Source: Erythrobacter sp. KY5 (GTDB lineage Bacteria; Pseudomonadota; Alphaproteobacteria; Sphingomonadales; Sphingomonadaceae). From it: a DNA stretch of 64,000 nucleotides. The stretch is taken from positions 620,001 to 684,000 of the forward strand of contig NZ_CP021912.1 of NCBI RefSeq assembly GCF_003264115.1. The letters run 5' to 3'. A program made the position numbers and the translations under genes. Below are positions 61,197 to 64,000 of this stretch, one piece after another. Below the pieces are notes generated by a model. The model searched no databases. It saw nothing but the letters and a program-made list of their open reading frames with translations, and was not told the origin of the DNA. How positions within the stretch are numbered: the stretch's first letter is position 1; every line of letters begins with the position of its first letter.

Positions 61197-63214
61197 GCAC
61201 GATAACGCTCGTCGTTGAACGCTGCACCACGCTGCGGCTGATCGAGCCCGACGGCACTGAAACCGAAGTTCCAATCGAAACGCAGGCCGCACCTGCACAG
61301 GATCCCGCGCGCCAGAAAGCTGCCGAAGCGGTCGCGGCGGCAAAGGCGCTCGAAGAAGAAGAGTCGCGCGCCGCAGAAGACGCCGCCAAGGCCGCTCGCG
61401 CAAAAGCGAAAGCCGAGGCCGAAGCCAAGGCCAAGCGCGAGGCTGAAGAAAAAGCGAAGGCTGAAGCCGAGGCCGAGGCAAAGGCGGAGGCAGAGAAGAA
61501 GGCTAGGGTAGAAGCCGAACGTAAGGCGCGCGAAGAGGCGGAAGCCAAAGCAAAGGCCGAAGCCGAGGAGAAAGCGCGCAAGGCGGCCGAAGAAAAAGCT
61601 CGCAAGGAAGCTGAGGCCAAAGCCAGGAAAGAGGCCGAAGAAAAAGCCAAGGCCGAGGCGGAGCGTAAGGCGAAAGAGGAAGCAGCGCGCAAGGCACGCG
61701 AGGAAGCGGAAAAGAAGGCGAAAGAAGAAGCCGAGCGAAAAGCGCGCGAAGAAGCTGAAGCCAAGGCCAAAAAGGAAGCAGAAGAAAAAGCGCGCCGCGA
61801 GGCTGCGGCCAAAGCTAAGAAAGAGGCCGAGGAGAAGGCCAGACGCGAAGCCGAGGCAAAGGCGAAGAAAGAGGCCGAAGAGAAAGCCAAGCGCGAAGCC
61901 GAAGCGAAAGCGAAGAAGGAAGCGGAAGAAAAGGCCAAACGCGAGGCAGCGGAAAAGGCGAAGGCCGAAGCTGAAGCCAGGGCAGAAGCCGAGGCGGAAA
62001 GGAAAGCCAGAGAACAGGCCGAGCGCAAAGCAAAGGCCGAAGCCGAGGCCAGGGCCAAAGCGCAAGCCGAAGAAAAAGCGCGCAAAGCGGCCGAAGAAAA
62101 GGCCAAGCGCGAGGCGGAAAAGAAGGCCGCTGCCGATGCTGCCAAAGCGGAGAAGGAGGCAAAGGCCAAGGCGCGCGACCTTGGAAAAACCTTCCGCCGC
62201 CTGATCAGGGAGACCGGGCCGATCAGCCTTGCTCACTACATGGCCGAGAGCAACATGCGGTATTACACCAGCCGCGATCCGCTGGGCGAGGATGCGGACT
62301 TCATCACTGCGCCAGAGGTCAGCCAGATGTTCGGCGAGCTTATAGGGCTATGGCTGGCCGATCTCTGGGTGCGGATGGGGTCACGCAAGCGCATTCACTA
62401 TGTCGAACTCGGCCCCGGACGCGGCACCTTGGCGAGCGATGCATTGCGAACGGCGGCGCGCTATGAATTCGCGCCCCAGATCCATTTCGTCGAAACCTCG
62501 CCGGCCCTGCGCAAGATCCAGCTCGAAGCGTTCCCCGACGTGCAGCATCATGACGACCTCTCGACGCTTCCGGATGATGCTCCGCTGCTCATCGTTGCCA
62601 ACGAGTTTTTCGATGCGCTCCCGATCCACCAGCTGATCCGCAGCGCCGATGGCTGGCATGAACGCATGGTGGGCCTTGAGGGCGATGACTTCGTTTTTCT
62701 GGCCGGGGACAAGCCGATGGATTCGATCGTCCCACGCAGCTGGAAAAGCGCAAGCCAGGGCACGATGATCGAGACCAGCGCTGCGGCAAGCACGGTCATG
62801 CAGGAGATCGCCGGTCGCCTTAAAGAGCAGGGCGGTGCGGCTCTGATCATCGATTATGGCGCTTTCGAATTGCGCGCAGGATCGACGCTTCAGGCGATCC
62901 GCAATCACGAGAAGGTCGACGTTTTCGCTCACCCCGGACAGGCCGATCTCACCGCGCATGTCGATTTCGAGATGCTGAAAGACGTCGCCTCGAAGAACGG
63001 TGCGGATGTGATGGGCCTGCAGATGCAGGGCGAATGGCTGAGACAGATGGGGATCGAAACAAGGCTTGAAGCGCTCCAGCGCAAGAACCCGGCAGAGAAG
63101 GACAAGCTCAGACGCCAGTTCGACCGGCTGGTGGATGACGGCCAGATGGGCGCATTGTTCAAAGTGCTGGGTATCTGCGGACGCCGCTGGCCGATTGGCG
63201 TTGGATTTGATTGA
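61088..63214 (+). CDS. MidA/NDUFAF7-like SAM methyltransferase with giant Ala/Lys/Glu N-terminal repeat
   Basis: Residues ~366-708 are a complete class I methyltransferase of the MidA/NDUFAF7 family: RRLIRETGPISLAHYMAESN, FITAPEVSQMFGELIGLWLADLW, VELGPGRGTLASDALR (SAM loop) and VANEFFDALPIHQ. The mitochondrial relative methylates an arginine of complex I subunit NDUFS2. Residues ~76-363 are almost only Ala, Lys, Glu and Arg, as in TolA domain II, and should form one long helix or coiled coil. Residues ~38-65 look like short strands (TITLVVERCTTLRLIE). The only in-frame ATG/GTG/TTG before Met385 is ATG 61088, inside lgt. A frameshift or non-standard start cannot be excluded. Confidence 0.75.
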   Translation: MANNTADTDWIDCHDLRRDEEARGNGSGERGGQSGLGTITLVVERCTTLRLIEPDGTETEVPIETQAAPAQDPARQKAAEAVAAAKALEEEESRAAEDAAKAARAKAKAEAEAKAKREAEEKAKAEAEAEAKAEAEKKARVEAERKAREEAEAKAKAEAEEKARKAAEEKARKEAEAKARKEAEEKAKAEAERKAKEEAARKAREEAEKKAKEEAERKAREEAEAKAKKEAEEKARREAAAKAKKEAEEKARREAEAKAKKEAEEKAKREAEAKAKKEAEEKAKREAAEKAKAEAEARAEAEAERKAREQAERKAKAEAEARAKAQAEEKARKAAEEKAKREAEKKAAADAAKAEKEAKAKARDLGKTFRRLIRETGPISLAHYMAESNMRYYTSRDPLGEDADFITAPEVSQMFGELIGLWLADLWVRMGSRKRIHYVELGPGRGTLASDALRTAARYEFAPQIHFVETSPALRKIQLEAFPDVQHHDDLSTLPDDAPLLIVANEFFDALPIHQLIRSADGWHERMVGLEGDDFVFLAGDKPMDSIVPRSWKSASQGTMIETSAAASTVMQEIAGRLKEQGGAALIIDYGAFELRAGSTLQAIRNHEKVDVFAHPGQADLTAHVDFEMLKDVASKNGADVMGLQMQGEWLRQMGIETRLEALQRKNPAEKDKLRRQFDRLVDDGQMGALFKVLGICGRRWPIGVGFD
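61313..62176 (+). repeat. Ala/Lys/Glu-coding low-complexity tract
   Basis: These 864 bp encode ~288 residues built from AEEKA, KKEAE, AERKA and AEAKA units. Codons vary (GAA/GAG, GCC/GCG, AAA/AAG), so the repeat is better kept in protein than in DNA, which argues for selection rather than a fresh slippage event. The frame is open throughout. Minus-strand frames are also open, a side-effect of composition. Confidence 0.9.
61766..61957 (+). repeat. Four tandem 16-codon units within the tract
   Basis: Residues 227-290 are four consecutive units of the form AKKEAEEKA(R/K)REA(A/E)(A/E)K, 48 bp each, differing at only a few residues. This is the most regular part of the tract and the likely seed of unit-wise expansion or contraction. 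Confidence 0.85.
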
Positions 63215-63271
63215 GTGTAACCCATAGCGCTCTTTCGGCGTATATATCTGCTGAGCAGCTGGAGACCGAAT

Positions 63272-63703
63272 ATGATCGCGCGCGCATTGATGGGCCTTGT
63301 TACTATTATTGCGGCTCTGATGCTGAGCGCGACGTCGGCGCTTGCAGCTGAGCCTATTTCGGGCCGCTGGGTCACCGAAGAGCGCGACGCGGTGGTCGAG
63401 ATCAAGCCTTGCGGCTCCGCGACCTGCGGCACGATCGCACGCTTTCTTGTTCCGCCGCCCGATGGTCTCGACCAGCGAGACATAAACAACCCCGAGCCCG
63501 AACTACGCCGTCGCCGCCTGCTCGGCCTGCCGATCCTGACGCAGTTCCGCCGCGACGACGATCTGTGGCGCGGGCGCATCTATGACCCCAAGAGCGGCAA
63601 GAGCTACCGCTCGGTTATCCGCCGGACGGGACCCAATACGATCGAAGTGCGCGGCTGCATCGGCCCTTTTTGTCAGGCACAGGTCTGGCGCAAGGCGCGT
63701 TAG
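63272..63703 (+). CDS. DUF2147 domain secreted protein
   Basis: The 143-residue product has a signal peptide (LVTIIAALMLSATSALAAEP) and the DUF2147 core: ISGRWVTEERDAVVEIKPCG, LTQFRRDDDLWRGRIYDPKSGKSYRS and NTIEVRGCIGPFCQAQVWRK. Four cysteines (in PCGSATCG and GCIGPFCQ) could form two disulfides. The family is periplasmic or secreted with no proven function. GGAGACC precedes the ATG. It is transcribed after the methyltransferase gene with a 57-bp gap. Confidence 0.85.
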   Translation: MIARALMGLVTIIAALMLSATSALAAEPISGRWVTEERDAVVEIKPCGSATCGTIARFLVPPPDGLDQRDINNPEPELRRRRLLGLPILTQFRRDDDLWRGRIYDPKSGKSYRSVIRRTGPNTIEVRGCIGPFCQAQVWRKAR

Positions 63704-63781
63704 TTTTCGCGAAAGCGCATCCGCGCCTTCGTCCTTGGCGCTGTTCCCTCCGCTTCGCATCGAGGCACCTGCGCAGCGGGC

Positions 63782-63808
63782 GGTCGCCCTTGCGCTCGCA
63801 AGGCGACC
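63782..63808. terminator. Strong hairpin between convergent genes
   Basis: GGTCGCCCTTGC pairs with GCAAGGCGACC (one bulged C) around a GCTC loop. It sits 78 bp after the DUF2147 stop and 8 bp after the convergent gene's stop. No T-run follows on either strand, so it may be a weak or Rho-assisted terminator. Confidence 0.5.
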
Positions 63809-63815
63809 GAAACCG

Positions 63816-64000
63816 CTAGAGACCGATCCGCTCGGCCAGCTCTTCTGCCGCTTGCTTGGGGCTGAGCTTGCCTTCGCCTTCGCGGTCGACGGAGAAATTG
63901 GCCTCGCGCATGGCCTCGACCGAAATCGCGCCTACAAGCGGCTCGAGCGCCGCCACGATCTCTTCATTGGCGGCAATACGCGGGCTCATCATGATCATAG
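63816..64000 (-). CDS. Osmoprotectant ABC transporter substrate-binding protein, C-terminal end (partial)
   Basis: Only the last ~60 residues are in the window; the frame is still open at base 64000, so the ATG at 63998 is probably internal. PRIAANEEIVAALEPLVGAISVEAMREANFSVDREGEG followed by SPKQAAEELAERIGL resembles the C-terminal end of OpuC/OsmF-type glycine betaine or choline binding proteins, where the residue pattern of two helices and M-R-x-x-N-x-x-V-D is conserved. The call rests on this short piece. It could also be the binding domain of a permease fusion. Confidence 0.6.
   Translation of the reverse strand, partial: MIMMSPRIAANEEIVAALEPLVGAISVEAMREANFSVDREGEGKLSPKQAAEELAERIGL

Noticed and set aside
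61126..62236. Long minus-strand open frames of ~347 codons opposite the charged repeat
   Set aside because: They translate to monotonous Ala/Ser/Phe- or Phe/Gly/Leu-rich sequence. They arise because the antisense of Ala/Lys/Glu codons contains few stops, and no ribosome site or family feature supports them.
1..64000. Search for CRISPR arrays, insertion sequences, prophage genes, rRNA and tRNA
   Set aside because: I saw no regularly spaced repeats, transposase or integrase motifs, phage structural genes, or rRNA/tRNA-like sequence. Gene order and composition look like uninterrupted core chromosome.

Overview
This 64 kb stretch looks like ordinary chromosome from a GC-rich alphaproteobacterium of the Sphingomonadales, most likely Erythrobacteraceae. 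That placement is inferred from the gene mix: two sphingomonad-style TonB-dependent receptors, an intracellular PHA depolymerase, an M13 peptidase, a DUF2157/GDYXXLXY pair, a PabB-PabC fusion and a PII uridylyltransferase. Genes are dense, with many 4-nt ATGA, GTGA or TTGA overlaps and convergent genes whose stop codons overlap. I see no rRNA or tRNA genes, insertion sequences, prophage or CRISPR array, and no intergenic gap longer than about 300 bp.

Layout. 1-4145: truncated DUF5996 gene, small membrane protein, nitronate monooxygenase, and a membrane-anchored PQQ-type dehydrogenase fused to cytochrome c. 4284-12914: TonB receptor, PHA depolymerase, ABC exporter, M13 peptidase, UppP, small membrane protein. 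12911-16847: phenylalanine hydroxylase, polyphosphate kinase 2, then an SPFH / ribbon-helix-helix / hydrolase operon behind a striking 32-bp palindrome. 16844-21981: a six-gene operon with two lipoproteins, acyl-CoA dehydrogenase, a 2-methylfumaryl-CoA isomerase-like CoA transferase, thiolase and a mesaconyl-CoA hydratase-like dehydratase. 22134-33768: beta-helix protein, secreted unknown, GNAT, RibA, exonuclease III, lipoprotein alkaline phosphatase, LolA, L33, ArfB, RluA-type pseudouridine synthase, PabBC and a HerA-like ATPase. 33871-42911: histidine kinase, response regulator, EF-hand protein, VOC protein behind a LexA-type box, aminopeptidase P, S9 peptidase, unknown protein, thioesterase. 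42908-53044: diguanylate cyclase, tandem PstS lipoproteins behind a possible Pho box, DUF2157/GDYXXLXY pair, FtsK, ThiE-like, YggS. 53115-64000: second TonB receptor, GlnD, acyl-CoA synthetase, Lgt, a MidA/NDUFAF7-like methyltransferase carrying a ~290-residue Ala/Lys/Glu repeat, DUF2147 protein and the end of an osmoprotectant-binding protein gene.

Connections. Phosphate is a recurring theme: PPK2, a PhoA-type phosphatase, two PstS proteins and two candidate Pho boxes. Acyl-CoA and carbon-storage chemistry is another: PHA depolymerase with a PhaR-like site, the CoA-ester operon, acyl-CoA synthetase and thioesterase. Most of the rest is housekeeping. The features most worth following up are the repeat-bearing methyltransferase, the SPFH operon control region, the C5-CoA operon and the SOS-like box in front of the VOC gene.
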